NCBI RefSeq assembly: GCF_016808095.1
Contig: NC_068979.1
Span: forward strand, 24,759,444 to 24,823,443
DNA from: Vigna angularis
Lineage: Eukaryota > Streptophyta > Magnoliopsida > Fabales > Fabaceae
Direction of reading: 5' to 3'
Length of the DNA: 64,000 nucleotides
Shown here: positions 44,160 to 57,357 of the stretch, in pieces
Layout of the letters: every line of letters begins with the position of its first letter
How positions within the stretch are numbered: the stretch's first letter is position 1
Position numbers and translations under genes: made by a program
The notes under the pieces: model-generated
Database searches by the model: none
What the model saw: the letters and a program-made list of their open reading frames with translations, nothing else
Told to the model about the DNA's origin: nothing

Positions 44160-46565
44160 TTGGGAATGGGGCGGTGGTGACGCTGCAGTGATATTGGAAT
44201 TTTGATGTCGGTAAAATATGAAAATATAAGCGAATTTAAAATTAATTCTTTATTAAATTATGTGAAACTATTTTATTGTTAAAATGAAACTTTCAAGACT
44301 AATTTAAATGTTAATTGAGAATTGTTTTATTAATAAATTAAAATATTAAGAATTAATTTGAATTCTCTATGTAATCAGAATCATTCTTTATATACTTTTT
44401 GTAAATAATAAATAAAAAGCGTTTCATGAGAACAATTTATGCTTGAAATATGCTCCTCAAGGTACCGTCTTTTCTTTATCCATTCACAAGCCAACACGTG
44501 TATGGACATTTCGCTTTATCAACACGGTGATTTGACGTGATAGGCGGTGCCACGCTGTTGCATAATATAACGTTGAAATCGGAATCCCATTAACGTAATG
44601 ATGATTCTTGTGTTGCACTAAGGGGCAACTTTTAAAGTATAGTGATACATTAAACGCCATTAACATATACGATCATTCAATAATTACGTATCAAAATTAT
44701 CATTTCCAATTCTTAATAGCACTACTGATATTTTTTGTATGCATCCACTAATGTTATTATTTATTTTTATTGTTTTCTCGGTTTCTATTCTTATGTACAG
44801 ATGTTATATTTAACATAACACTAATATTTTAATAATAAAAGATTAAATTATAAATAGATTTTTTATTAATAATGAAAAATTCATTTTATAAAAATTATTA
44901 TCTTTAGATTCTTTTTAGTTTCTCCTTTGTTTTTTTAAAAATTTCTAATTTCAATTTTTATCAAATATAAAGTCAAACGAAATAAGTTTTTTTAATGTAT
45001 TCTTGATGTTGATGATATGTTTATATATTTAATTAAGATTTTTATTATTAAGTTAGGCTTTTCTATGTTAGATAGAATCATCAGGATCATTTTTGAGGGA
45101 AATGATTGTCAAATTAAGATAAAGAAAGCTAATTTTAATTTTTTCACTTTATTTTAGAATGATTGATTGGTACATTATGTTTTTACTTTAAATTGGCATG
45201 TGACACTTAATTGATGTGATAACGATGGTTGAATGAGAAAATTCATGTTGTAAGTTGAGTTTGATATTTGAGCAGTCAAGTTGAAAATGAATACGTGAAA
45301 TTAATGTTCTAGTCTCTTACAAGACTTTTTTATTGAGTTGGTGTATTGCATTTGTTAAATTGAGACATGGTACTATCTTACCATGTTTTGATTCCAATTA
45401 TATGTATTTTAAGAGTTAAATAAGGAAAAGATTATTTAGATAGACCACTGAATCAATCTTATTCGTAAAGACAATGAAATTTGATATCTAATGTAGCATT
45501 GGACGTATCTAAAATACATTTGGATGCCAATCAAACAGTGAGTTCATTGACTTTTTGGGTCAACTTTTAGACTATCGGGTGCTCTCAAATGAGTGAGTCC
45601 TAGGAGTTTTAGGTATTGAGCATCACTTACCTAGCTTCGAGCATCACTTTGGTTTTCTATTCTGAGTCATCTTAGGAAAAGAGAAAGATTTTTTCTTTGT
45701 TAACCGTTGGATCGAGTTGAAATTTTAACATCTAGTCTTACATATATGGTTATTCACTTTGACCGTTGAAATTTTCAATTAAGACCTTCTACCATAATCT
45801 GTCCAACTTAGTGATAGGTTTACATTGATTTTAAGCTTTGGACAAGGTAGAGATACCGATCAAAGTATGTCATTATTACATTCTTTAGTGAATGTTTCAT
45901 CCATGACCATGCGTTCAGTTGTGTCATACAAAATATATTTTTTATGTATCTACCTTTTCTTGATAAAACTAACATTGTTGCTATGAGTCTAGATAGTCCA
46001 AATAACTACTATCCACGTTCCTTTTCAAATTCAGTTTTGTTTCCTATTTACTCACCCACATTTCGCACAACTCCCACACTCTTTTAATTATTTCTAATAA
46101 AAAAAAAATAGGGAGATGTGTTCTCATCCTTTTCTTTGCATAACTCGCATAGTTTACTACCTATTTATACTATCTTTTTTTCTAAATTATATTTTGTTGG
46201 GATCTTATTCATTAACCGTCTAGGATCTTATTCATTAACAGTATATGATCTTATTCATTAATATTTTTCATCCTAAGTATTGGATATTTGGAAGAGCCTT
46301 CACACTTCAATAAGAATTAAACATACTAGTGTTTTCTCCACTTAGACTATTTTGCAAAGTGGTATAGGTTGATTTGACTGAAAACAACTCTCCTCTGCAT
46401 TTTTCCAAGCTCATGTGTCATCTATTTCTCCTTTAAAAGATTTATATGATATAAATGGTTAAAGTTCATGCTCTTGGCTTGCCTCCCAAACCAATCTTCT
46501 TATCTCCATAAATGTCATTCCCAAAGATTCATTCATCATATTGTTTTTGTTTTTACAATTTGAGA
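44160..46565. other. AT-rich intergenic region with an unclassified repeat-like stretch
   Basis: No gene is supported. Near 45690-45800 the sequence taaccgttggatcgagttgaaattttaaca and a partial second copy (gaccgttgaaattttcaa) resemble a motif common in plant dispersed repeats. No ends were found. Confidence 0.4.
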
Positions 46566-46570
46566 CTGTG

Positions 46571-48986
46571 TGTAACATCCCAAAAATACAGTGAAACTAT
46601 ATAATAGAATAATCACATCGAATAATATTACAGATCAGTCTTACAAAATAAAGAACGTACGCTTGTGGCCGAACGGACTTACAGAATGACAAGAAAGTTA
46701 AAACTGTACAAAATAAGCAAACCCTGACCGAACGGTTTATAAAAGGTCTATACCGGACGGTCATACAAAAGAAAAGAGAAAAGATGATCAAACGATCATC
46801 TTACAACTAAACTAATATACTGACCGAACGGTTCTCCTGTTCGGTCTTAACTTCTACCTTAACTAAATTTTCTTCTTCCAGCAGTTCGTCTCCTTCTGCT
46901 CACATCCGCATGGATGATCATTGCAACAGAAAGGCAAACGAACGTACAAAACAGACAAGACAAGAAACATAGGGTAAGCTTATGTAATTCAATTCCAGTA
47001 TCAACATAGATTTCACACAATTCAAAATAAACGAGCTAGTTCATTCACTTATATATGCAAAGCCTAAGACTAGACTCTGACTGTCTGGACTGTATTAACT
47101 CTGTGTAGCTACGACGTTCGTGCACCCGGATGATGTAGTAACTGGGATACCCTCAACAGCTGCCACCTGAGGTTAGTCCTATCTGTCCAAATTAACCATA
47201 AGGACTAGGACCTCCTGCCATTCCCACGCATGACTTACCCTTCTCTAAGTGAGAACGGGTAATCATGGAATATCAGGATGAACCGCCAGCTTAGCATGCC
47301 CACATTCATACTTTACCAATTCCAATATTCATTAATGAGATATTCTTCCCCGGAATACTCTTTCAAAATCAAATACGTTTCATCCATAACATACTTCATT
47401 ATCTTTCATTATTAAACCTCAATTTGAATGAAGATCCGTTAGGATACAAAATACCGAATGTACATCTTCCACCCCGAACAAGACCGAACACTTGGAGTGA
47501 GACCGAGAGGTTTCCATTTCCCAAAACGGATCAAAACCGAGAGAGTGAATATCGAGTTGAGAAAGAGACAGATTACAATAATATTTCTCAATACTATAAG
47601 AATCGAACGTTATTTACAAGGTGAGTCAATTTAATAAACTGACTCATGAGTGTTTAGACTGAACACCGTAAAACCTAGGCCGAGTACTAAGACTCTAGGC
47701 CGAAACCAATGGAAACATACACTGCAAGACATTCAAAGGATAGTACTTAAAAGAATCATATGAAGAAATCGAACGCTATAAATACTTAGCTTATTTATGA
47801 GTTTAATATCAAGAAAAACCGAATGCCAGTCAAAGACCGAGCACAGTAGAAAGTGAACACTATTGAGTTTGGACGAACGCTCTTATTGGCAAGATAGATT
47901 ATGGAAAAGAGAACGAGCGCTTGGTGTAAGACCTAGCATTAAATCGTACGAGCGCTTGGTGAAAGACCAAGCACAACTTAATTTATAGAATAAAGCGATA
48001 AATTATACGATATCAATTAACTAATGTTCAAGAACGAACGAACATACTACTATATATAGATATACTTAAATTTATATCAGAATGCCAAGGAACGAATATC
48101 CTTAGTTGAACGCCTATACACCAATTTTACTAGACTAAGACGCTCGGTCCTCAACAAGAATTCCTTCCAAATGAAAGATTTCAATTCTAAACGAGTCCCC
48201 GAGAAAAACCGAACGGTCAAAGACCATTCAGTAACAAACATACATTATCATAGGGAAATTTCATACTTAGAATTATTTATCTCAATTCATTTCTCAACAT
48301 CTATCTTCATAATTTCATACAGTCAAAACATAGCAACAATCATATTTCATATTATGTCAGCAACTCAACGAACATACATACAATCCAAACAAACATAAAA
48401 ATCAAATTATATAAGCTTCCCTTACCTCTGAGCGTGACCGAACGTTCACAGAGACAGAGTACAGTTTCACCACTACAAGTCCTTCTACCCTCAACGCTCA
48501 ACAATTTTCCAAACTAAACCAAGTAAAACCAAAACACTATCAGAACCTCTCATTTTAGAGGAGCGATCAACACATGAAACCAGAACTTGGTTTGCATGTA
48601 AAAGAAAATGCACGACTAAGTGAAGAGAAGAACTTACCAGTTCAGAACCCAAAACTGATCGGCTCAAACTGAAGCTCTTGACACCGGAGGAGTAAAAGCG
48701 GCGCCTGAATGGTGATCGGAGGAATAAAAGGTGATAATTTCTTAGAGAGAAGTAAGAGCTTTTTAGAGAGAAGGAGGAAAGAATGGAAATTTTCAGAACT
48801 CTGGGGAAGAAGGGTGCATGCAGAGAGTAGCGTGAAATTCTGAAACTTAGAGTTTTCCTCCCAACGTCAAAACGAACGGCCACTCAGCTGCTCACACATA
48901 CCTTCCACCATCTAAGTGTCGGACCCTTTTCTTGACACATGTAATCTACTAAGACGAACCTTGAGTGGATTTTAATGGTTATGACG
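46571..48986 (-). mobile_element. Solo LTR, ACCGTTCGGT-rich family (copy B), inverted
   Basis: Read on the minus strand it ends in the same tail as copy A (actgtattttgggatgttaca at 17808-17828), plus-strand TGTAACATCCC at 46571. It shares long stretches with copy A: the gaccgaacggt words, the block around 47100-47290 (counterpart 17100-17300), and cacgctactctctgcatgca near 48820. Its other end aligns with TGTCAGACC of copy A as ...ggttatgacg (48986), giving imperfect flanks ctgtg (46566-46570) and ccgtg (48987-48991). There is no internal coding region. The mutated terminal base and mismatched duplication suggest an older insertion. Confidence 0.75.
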
Positions 48987-48991
48987 CCGTG

Positions 48992-49885
48992 TACACCCTT
49001 AAAAACCTATAACTTAATGAAATATCTCTCACTCATTTATCCTTCCAAAATTTAATATTATTTCTTTTTTTCACTATTCAACCTACATTATTATCAAACC
49101 AATTATTTCTCACATATTATACACATCTCACATATTATACACAAGTCGTTCCACTATCATGTTTCTTCTTCACTTTTATATTAGTATTTAAACTTTTTCA
49201 TATTTTATACTTAGATTCGAATACATCCTAATACATTCCTTACATGAAGTATTTGAGATTTTAAAAAGGTGTAAAAGTATTGATCACATTTGAAAAATGA
49301 CAAGGAAAAATGAATTAATTAAACTAACAACCTATGGACTTCAAATATTATTCTATTCTATTTCACCATTTGAAATTTGAATTAGCCAAAAATACTAATA
49401 CTAATATAAGTTAAACGGCATATTATCTACTTTTGTCGGGAAATGCGTAAAGACAGAAAAGCCAGTGAATTTGCACAGATTTACCAGAGCTTAAAAAATA
49501 GTCATCAAATATTTGTAGAAATTTTCCTTCTTGACTTGAAAATTTCAGAAATTGTAAGATAAAATATGAGAAAAATTTTACCAGAAAAAAAAATATCTGA
49601 GATAAAAATTAATTGTTGGTGGTGGATCGTAAACTCAACCAGCTAACGAATCTTTTACAAAGTCTAAAAGAAATTACGAGAAACTTCATCATTTAAAAGA
49701 TTTCATTTAGTGAAATCATCCGAACTAACTTTATTTTCATCCTTGCTTGAAGTTTTGTTTTTTCATTTTCCCTGAGAAAAGTCACTTTGAATTTAGAAAA
49801 TAATTTATTTAATGATATTTGGTATTGAAGTTTAAAAATTGAAAAAACAAAAATAATTAAGATTATAATTATATATATGAAAACT
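48992..49885. other. AT-rich spacer
   Basis: No coding or repeat structure is recognised beyond a short direct repeat (ctcacatattatacaca, 49110-49143). Confidence 0.45.
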
Positions 49886-50299
49886 AGTCACTAGTGCAGA
49901 AATAACTTTATACGTTCATTATTTTTAACTTTTTACATCCGACCCCTATCTGACGTCTATATGGGTGACGTTGATGGAACATCCGACTATACAAGTCGGC
50001 CGTCTATGACCTTAGAATGAGTTTGGCCTCTGTAATTCATTGGACGTCTCTGTATACACTAGCAGACGTCTATAGACGTATGACGTGGCCTTAACAGACG
50101 TATAGTGGGTATTTTTTAAAAAAAAAATTGATTTATTTTTGCAATAAAAGCACACCTGAAAAGCAAAAAATTGTCCCAGAACATTATACTATAATATATA
50201 AACTCGTTTGAAGTTAATAAAGTACTAAAAAACAATCCAAAACCTAAACTATTAAAAGTTAAAGTTAAACTAAATGTAAATATGTTCAACAACAATAAT

Positions 50300-53200
50300 A
50301 AATCTTCCTATCTAAGTCCATCTTTGTAGAAGATAAGTTGTTCACTCCTGTCTTATCTTCTTAGTTGTGTCATCTGGTATAGCAGATGTACTCTTGAAGC
50401 GCTGCAAAATGAAGAAAGATGCATTATGTACCTAAAACAACAAAGTTAAGTTGTTAAAAACTAAGAATCTAAATAAGTTAAGCATCATTACCTCATTTCA
50501 GTCACACTACAAAAAAGAAGGGCATTACCGAAGGCCAGAAGCCCTCGGAAACAGCCCAAAACCGTCGGTAAAAGGTAATTACCGAAGGCTTATCGACGGT
50601 CAAAGAGCCCTCGGTAAATCCCTTGTCGCTAACATTTACCGAGGGCTTTTGCCCTTCGGTAATTTCTACTGTCCAGTAACCAATTATAGTGCAGTTTATG
50701 ATCTCCTGCATTGTGGTTCAATCCAGTAGCTTCAATGTTACCAAAACAGTGTACCTTAAAGTACCTAAAAGTACATAAACAATATTACCTAAGCTATAAA
50801 CAATCTAAACAAAGCAACACAGAACAGAATGTAACCAAAAAGAATCTAAACTAAAGCTCTACAAAGTAAAACAGCAAAAGAAGAAAGAAAAGACTCTAAA
50901 CCAAAGAAACAAAAGATACCTAAAACAATGAACTTAACAAAATCTAAATCAATTGAAACAGAGATGTAGAAAGAAGAAGAAACTTAAAACAATGCTTAAA
51001 ATAAAAAGAACCTAAAAGGAATTCTAGCTAAAGACTAAAAACAGAACTAATGTTTCTTAAAACAAGTTAAAACAAAAAAAAACAGCAAACAATGTTATAA
51101 TGAGCAATAATGCTTAGTATTTGAAACATCGATCAGTTACAGAATGTTTGAAAGGTCGTCAAAGAGTATATAATATATAAGCCTTGTTTCCAATGTAAAT
51201 ACTATAGTTATATGCTTGAAATTATATCTGACATACAAAAGTCACATTAATTATAAGAGGTGGAACAAAAAACATCATTAATCACATGCTAAACATTAAC
51301 AATTGTTGTTCAAATTCAAATGAAACAAAAAAAAAGTTCATTCAACTCAGGGTATTTAAAACTACTTGTTTGACCAAGTACTTTTCCACCATTCCATTTC
51401 TTACAAGTATGAAGAACCTCTGCAATCTTCTAAGGGTGATGAATATTTAATTTGGCTACAGTTCGTGTTGGCCATTTCATCTGCTTCTCAAGGCAATTGT
51501 ACAAGCAACTCTTCAATGCCGTGATCAATCAGATTTGAGGTACACATGCATACATCATATCATGACAATAAGACTTCAGAATAAATACATATCATAAGTA
51601 ATTACTCATTAATTGCCTCAATGTGCTGCTGTATGATTCAGTTTTATGTGCTAGAAAATACAAATAATATTAACTATGACCAAATGAACAGTAATATCAA
51701 CTTTCTTACACCAATTTAAACTAGTTCAAGCTTTCCAATAGCACAGAAAAAGCATAAACCGAAAACCAACCCTTACTATTGCCAATTATGCAGTAAAATA
51801 AACCATCATACCATCAAAATAAAGATTCAAAGTAAGTGAGGGACATCAACAATGTTCCAAAGGCAATGTTCCAAAGGCAATGTTCCAAACCTAATTTTAC
51901 TTCATATATTCAACTCAACCATCCAAATTTTGATTCACAAATTGAAACAGGTTGCAAACCAGGTATTTGACTCAAACATACCACTCAAAAATTGATCAAA
52001 TAAGCAGAATGACTATATAGATGGCTACCAATGGTCTAAATGCTACAGCCAGAATTTTGATCTATTTCTCAAGGTGCAACCAAGCTCAGAAACTCTAAGG
52101 TCATACATAAACAACACAATTTCTGCCACACATATAATGACAGAGACAAAACAAAATTAAAACGAAAAAAAAGAAAGAAAGAAGGTATCATTGAAGTACA
52201 ACTTCTTCTCGAGAACCATTCAATTTTGAAAACAAAACTTACCTCGAAAGCAAAATGGTCGACGATGCCAGCCTTTACAGACCACGACCCCTACGAACTT
52301 AACAAGTCCACTTCACCCCAACGTCGTCGTCAAGCCAACCCGATGACTCCCCACCACCGCAAACACCAACTACCACGACCCACCACCCTGCCGAAAACAC
52401 CACGAACCCACCCACACAAACCGCAAAACACCAGCCACCAACGACCACAGCTCTACGGGAGAACGCCTTAGCGTGACCAGAAATGGACCTCCACCTTCTT
52501 ATGCTTGGCTCAGGGCAACCGCGGGACAAACATTTTGGTAATTTGGGGAGAGAGGGATTCGAAATTTGGGCAGAGGAGAGGAAGATTAGATCTTGGGGTT
52601 TGGTGTTCTCGTTGGAGAGGAGAGGAAGATGACGTTTTGGAGGAGCAAAGAGGAAGGGTTTCTGAGCAAGGGTTTTGGACGACCAAACTTGGGCTACTAG
52701 AAAATGAATTGCAGAGAGGGAATAGCTTATTTTGGCCAAAATACTTCGAAGACATTACCGAGGGCTCATAATCCTTCGGTATTTTATTTCACCACTGCAT
52801 TACCGAGGGCTCATAGGCCGCCGGTAAAATGCCGCCGGAAAAACCCACATTTCTTGTAGTGTCATCTGTAATGACAACTCGAATGATGATCTTAATCCGA
52901 GACATGACATAGTAGCCACATTCCCATGAATCTAGCTGTTTGTTACACTAAAATGACAAACTAAATAGTCAAGCATTTAGATCATTAAATAACTAGTAAA
53001 ATAAATTAGAACTATAAATGACTTACAACCGTTGGATACAGGACGGATACTAGCTGACCTCAGTTTTTACCCATTACTCTATTTACATTGAAAACACAAG
53101 GTAATATTAATATAACTATATTTATCATAAAAATTGAAGGTCAAAATGAACTTGAAAGATAAAAAGAGAAACATTTACCCTTAAAGCATGTTTCTCAAGT

Positions 53201-53800
53201 CATTTTTCATTGTCCTGTGCAGCGAACAAAACTATACAATTTTACATTGTTTGGGAATGATGAGCATCAGCTGCCAGTGAGACCTATCATGATTCATAAA
53301 TAGTTAGGAAACTAATTAAGAAAACTTTAATGAAATTTTACATAAAGCAACCCATACCCATCAATGTATGGCACAAAGTATACGTCTCTGTTTGACTCAA
53401 CCATCTATGTTTCCAAATACTTTTGTTTGCTCTCAATTGTGTTACCAGAATGTTAGATGGTCTGAGTTTCAACAAATCCGTACATGGAAGACCGACCTTG
53501 GTCCACAATAACTGTGTCCATGTACCTAAAACAACAAAGTTAAATTGTTAGAAACTAAGAATGTAAATAAGTTTAATATGGAAGACAAAACTAACTATCT
53601 TACATGCACCATAATTGAAGGATGGAAATATTCAACATCCTGTCTACCCCAATGATCTCCAGTGCATCATTGAATGTGATATATACTAGGACATGGGGGG
53701 ATGCCAAATACTCTATTATCCAGTACACTTCTACTGAACCGAAATTTTATCAATCTTATCCATAAACTCCAACGTACATGTTATAGCAAATTATGAAAAA
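50300..53800 (-). pseudogene. Ulp1-like (SUMO protease family) C48 peptidase pseudogene, split by a CACTA element
   Basis: On the minus strand the blocks appear in the expected order. Near 53395-53530 are MYGFVETQTI and SNRDVYFVPYIDG. Near 53180-53285 is GHWQL-like HWQLMLIIPKQ (the catalytic His region) followed by an in-frame stop. Near 52865-52945 is KQLDSWECGYYVM (the catalytic Cys), then KIIIRVVITDD. The exon is cut at 52861 by a 2.4-kb CACTA element, and the last block lies at 50300-50420 (RFKSTSAIPDDTTKKIRQE). Ulp1-like proteins cleave SUMO-type conjugates; in CACTA and MULE elements their role is not settled. Stops show it is inactive. Confidence 0.7.
50503..52861. mobile_element. Non-autonomous CACTA element, GGTAATTACCGA family
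   Basis: The ends are CACTACAAAAAAGAAGGGC and, inverted, CACTACAAGAAATGTGGG. Subterminal repeats (attaccgaaggc, accgtcggtaaa, attaccgagggctc) occupy the first 170 and last 110 bases. The interior is A-rich with a GC-rich segment at 52250-52700 and no recognisable transposase. No clean 3-bp target duplication was found (agt on the left, tca on the right). It sits inside the Ulp1-like exon of the outer CACTA and is therefore younger. Its subterminal repeats match those at 34765-35070. Confidence 0.78.
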
Positions 53801-53954
53801 TAATTTTCCCAAACTGTCCAATTGGACAATTCAAAATTTAATACAAACGACTAAAAGATTAATCGTTTGTGTTAAATTTCAAACGGGAACTAAGTTTCAC
53901 TCAATTAGATACTAATAATCTAATATACCAATCATAACAACACAACAAAACTTT

Positions 53955-54205
53955 ATCACATGCATATTCAAAAGTCAATAACTTACATACGCAAAAGCCA
54001 ATAACATGCATACACAAAAGTCAATAACATGTATATATCCAAAAGCCAACAACATGCAAATCCAAAAGCTAACAACATGCAAATCCAAAAGCTAACAACA
54101 TGCAAATTCGAAAGTTAATAACATGCATATTTGAAAGTTAATAACATGCATATCCAAATGCCAAAAACATGCATACCGAAAAGCCAATAACATGCATAGA
54201 CAAAA
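53955..54205. repeat. ~22-bp tandem array, about 11 copies
   Basis: Diverged units of the form aaaagccaataacatgcata (variants aaagctaacaacatgcaaatcc, aaagttaataacatgcatatt) run head to tail just before the TRIM element. Confidence 0.8.
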
Positions 54206-54284
54206 ACTTTTAAACAGGAATGCTAGCCTTCTTAACCGATTACAAACGTAATGGAGGAATTTAAGGAGTGGAAAACGCAAAAAA

Positions 54285-54650
54285 TGTTAGAAATGGACTT
54301 TAAGCCTAACTCAACCCCACAAAACCGGCTTGTAGGGTGAGGTTTGCACCCACTTATAAACTATGAATTGGCCTTATCTCTAGTCGATGTGGAACTTCCA
54401 ACACACCCCCTCACGTCGAGGTATGTATATATCTCGAGCGTGTCCGATAACGGCCCAATAGCGGGTGGAACAATATGCCCAACAAACAATAAATATCGCT
54501 AGGATAGGCTCTAACCATGGCTTTGATACCATGTTATAAGTGGACTTTAAGCCTAACTCAACCCCACAAAACCAGCTTGTAGGGTGAGGTTTGCACCCAC
54601 TTATAAACTATGAATTGGCCTTATCTCTAGTCGATTTGGGACTTCCAACA
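54285..54650 (-). mobile_element. TRIM retrotransposon with two 119-bp LTRs
   Basis: LTRs are at 54285-54403 and 54532-54650 (plus-strand tgtta...acttccaaca) and are flanked by aaaaa. The 128-bp centre has ctttgatacca next to the right LTR, matching the initiator tRNA-Met 3' end on the minus strand, so the element runs right to left. There is no coding sequence, as expected for terminal-repeat retrotransposons in miniature. The LTR sequence (ggccttatctctagtcgat, ccccacaaaaccggcttgta) is of a type I recognise as common in legumes. Confidence 0.88.
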
Positions 54651-55572
54651 AAAAAATGCTGCCCAAGGAAACGAGCAAAACTACACCAAAACACAGCGAA
54701 AACTCATTTTAATCAGTTCAAATGGAAGATAATCCATTAAAGACTAATTTAATCGGAGCAAAAGTAAGTTTAAACGGTCCAAAAGAGAAAAAACGAACCT
54801 GAAAATGCAAATCCACGAGAGAAAACGCAAGAAGGAAGATGATGAATAGTGCGTGTAACTGCCCCAAGTTCGCGTAAAGTGTAATAAAACAGCCTTAGAC
54901 GTCGGGGCCCTCCCCATCGGTTGTGTATAGAGACATCAGACATCCGACATATGGGGCCCAGACGTCTATGTGTATTTAAAAAATTAATTTTGACGGAGGC
55001 TATCCACGTCCGATATATGGGGCCCGGACGTGTATAGAGACATCAAACGTCCGACATAGGGGCCCGAACGTCTAAAGCAATGGAATACGGCACCTTTTCA
55101 CCTACCTGTCAGGTCATTATCATCCGACATAGGGGCCCAAACGTCTATAGAGACATCAGACGTCCGACATAGGGGCCCGGACATCTAAAGAAACACCGTT
55201 TCACCTACCTGTCAAGTCATTAGGCGTCCGACATAGGGGCCCAAACGTCTATAGAGACATCAGACATCTGACATAGGGGCCCAGACGTCTACACTGTGAA
55301 ATAAAATGACTTTTGGTATTCTTTGCCACCATGAGACGTCCGGGTCCTTCCAGTCGGACGTCTAAGAGTGTAAAAAATTATTTTCTACCACATTTTAGCG
55401 TCAGACTGGGAGGAGCTGACGTTTTCGTCAGTATAGACGTCGGGGACCACCCCGTCGAAAGTTTACAACATTAACTTATTTACAAAAGTAACATCACTCA
55501 TCTTTTACGTTGGATATTCGAGAGTCAGAAATCTAATAGGTGATGTTATAAGTCTTTTCTGCACTAGTAAGT

Positions 55573-56474
55573 TCTCAATTTTATTATTATAATAAGTTCA
55601 TCTTTTTAAACTTTTTAAGACATAACAAACAATTACACTGAATATCATCTATATAATTCGTTCTAAAAATCACGTAATTACATTATTGGAATAATAAATT
55701 TAGGACTCAAACGGAAATAGTCTCGAAAACATATAAAACAAAAGGATGAGGAATGCAAACAAAAAATGCCAAATAATATGTTTGTTTCCATCTATATTTT
55801 ATTTTGTCCTTGATTTGTAAAATGATTTGCAAGAACCATTACAAAATTCGTCAGGTCAAATGATATAGTTGAAAAAATTCCAGAAGATTTATTAACATGA
55901 AAATTGTCTAAGTTTTTTAACATATATAAAAAAGGGGGGGAAGAAGAGACGAAGATATTCCATGAGTAACAGCGGCTACGGATAGAGAAGAGAAGCCTCC
56001 ATCGATGATATCTACCTGGACTTTTGTAGCCAAAGATTGGATCCTGCCGAGAATCACGCCACGTTTCTTATTTTCTGTTCTCCAAACACAGTCACACCAC
56101 ACCGTCAAGTTTACGTCTATCATACTATTGCTTCTGTTCTACTTATTTATTTTCCAAAATAAAAAATAATATATAACACATTTAACATACTTGTTTGTAT
56201 TTTTCTTCATATTTTTTTCGAAATCAATTAATGCACTTACAAAAATTCAGAGAGAGGTATTTTGACCCTTGAAAAATGCATTGATCATCTCTCAACCCCC
56301 TAAGTAAATGCTTGAAAAGATATTTCATACTTAGTGATTAGAAATAAGTGTTAACATTCTAATTTAGGTACTTGTTTTTATTCTCTAATATTAGTGGGCA
56401 AATTAATTAAAAAGTATAATTAAATTTAATATATATTTAAGTTTTAGTTCATTTAATCACGTGACCAAGATATG

Positions 56475-56542
<68 letters not shown>

Positions 56543-57348
56543 TTAGGTATTAACATTATTTACATTGTTGGAATTCTTACATCAATTACGAATAATGTCA
56601 ATTTATAATATATAAATGAATGTAAATTTCACTTTACAACTTAATTTCGTAAAATTGAGTTAATTCTTAATATCAAAATCAAGTTAAAACATAAACATAT
56701 TATTTTATTCGTTATAAAACTATTTATTAATGTCTAGTGAACTTCTTAATAAATATAAACAAAATAGTTTGTATACACTATAAATTTATTTTCATTGTGA
56801 TAAAATCTCCAATATCTAAGAAGTAATCCTTGATAAAATAAGAGAAAAGAATAACTAGATATATTTTATAAAGAAAGAAAAATATCCAGAGGAGAAAACC
56901 CTACAAATATAATATGTACACACTGAGGTCAATAAATATCACAAACCGTAACTCCTGTGTCTCTTCTATGAGTAAAGAGAAAGAAAGAGTGAACAATGAT
57001 TTAATTTATTCTTAATTGAGGGATTAGGAGAGCTAATGTGATATTAAAATTGGTAGAGATAGTTAATAAGATGTAACCAAACATGTGTTTAATATTAATA
57101 TTGAATTCGTGCATGAGTACATTACATATGATATGATACGCATAAGATGCCCTGAAGCAGGGCTAAGAAAAATGTGAGACGCAAGCGCAAGATGGGCCCA
57201 GAGAGAGAGAGAGAGAAATATTAGAAAGAAACAAAGCACGCTGATGGGACCGTACTACCCCCACACACCATGACAATTGTTGGGATTCCCCACACTATCA
57301 CATGCATCGGATAACTCCCTCCTTCCACATTGCTTTTCCAAGGATTAA
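55573..57348. other. AT-rich spacer with an unassigned GC-richer segment
   Basis: At 55917-56123 a minus-strand frame of 68 codons lies in a segment richer in G and C than its surroundings. No known motif is seen, and it could be a gene relic or chance. A TA microsatellite is at 56479-56537 and a GA repeat at 57201-57217. Nothing else is recognised. Confidence 0.4.
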
Positions 57349-57357
57349 TATATATTT

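Larger units (their letters stand above)
49889..55569 (-). mobile_element. CACTA (En/Spm) transposon with Ulp1-protease remnants
   Basis: The left end is CACTAGTGCAGAAA and the right end, read backwards, [T]ACTAGTGCAGAAAA with the terminal base changed. The 3-bp duplication agt flanks it (49886-49888 and 55570-55572). Subterminal repeats of gacgtctatag and cgacataggggcccg crowd 49930-50110 and 54890-55450. The minus strand holds pieces of a Ulp1-type cysteine protease gene (see separate entry), a known passenger of plant CACTA elements. A second CACTA (50503-52861), a TRIM (54285-54650) and a tandem array (53955-54205) lie within. No transposase was recognised, so it is probably dead. Confidence 0.8.

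Noticed and set aside
48491..48883. 130-codon minus-strand ORF
   Set aside because: It lies in the leader part of solo LTR copy B, aligns with non-coding sequence in copy A, and has no known motif.
52299..52771. Overlapping ORFs on both strands in the inner CACTA
   Set aside because: A GC-rich segment gives long open frames on both strands, but no protein family is recognisable and the frames overlap each other.
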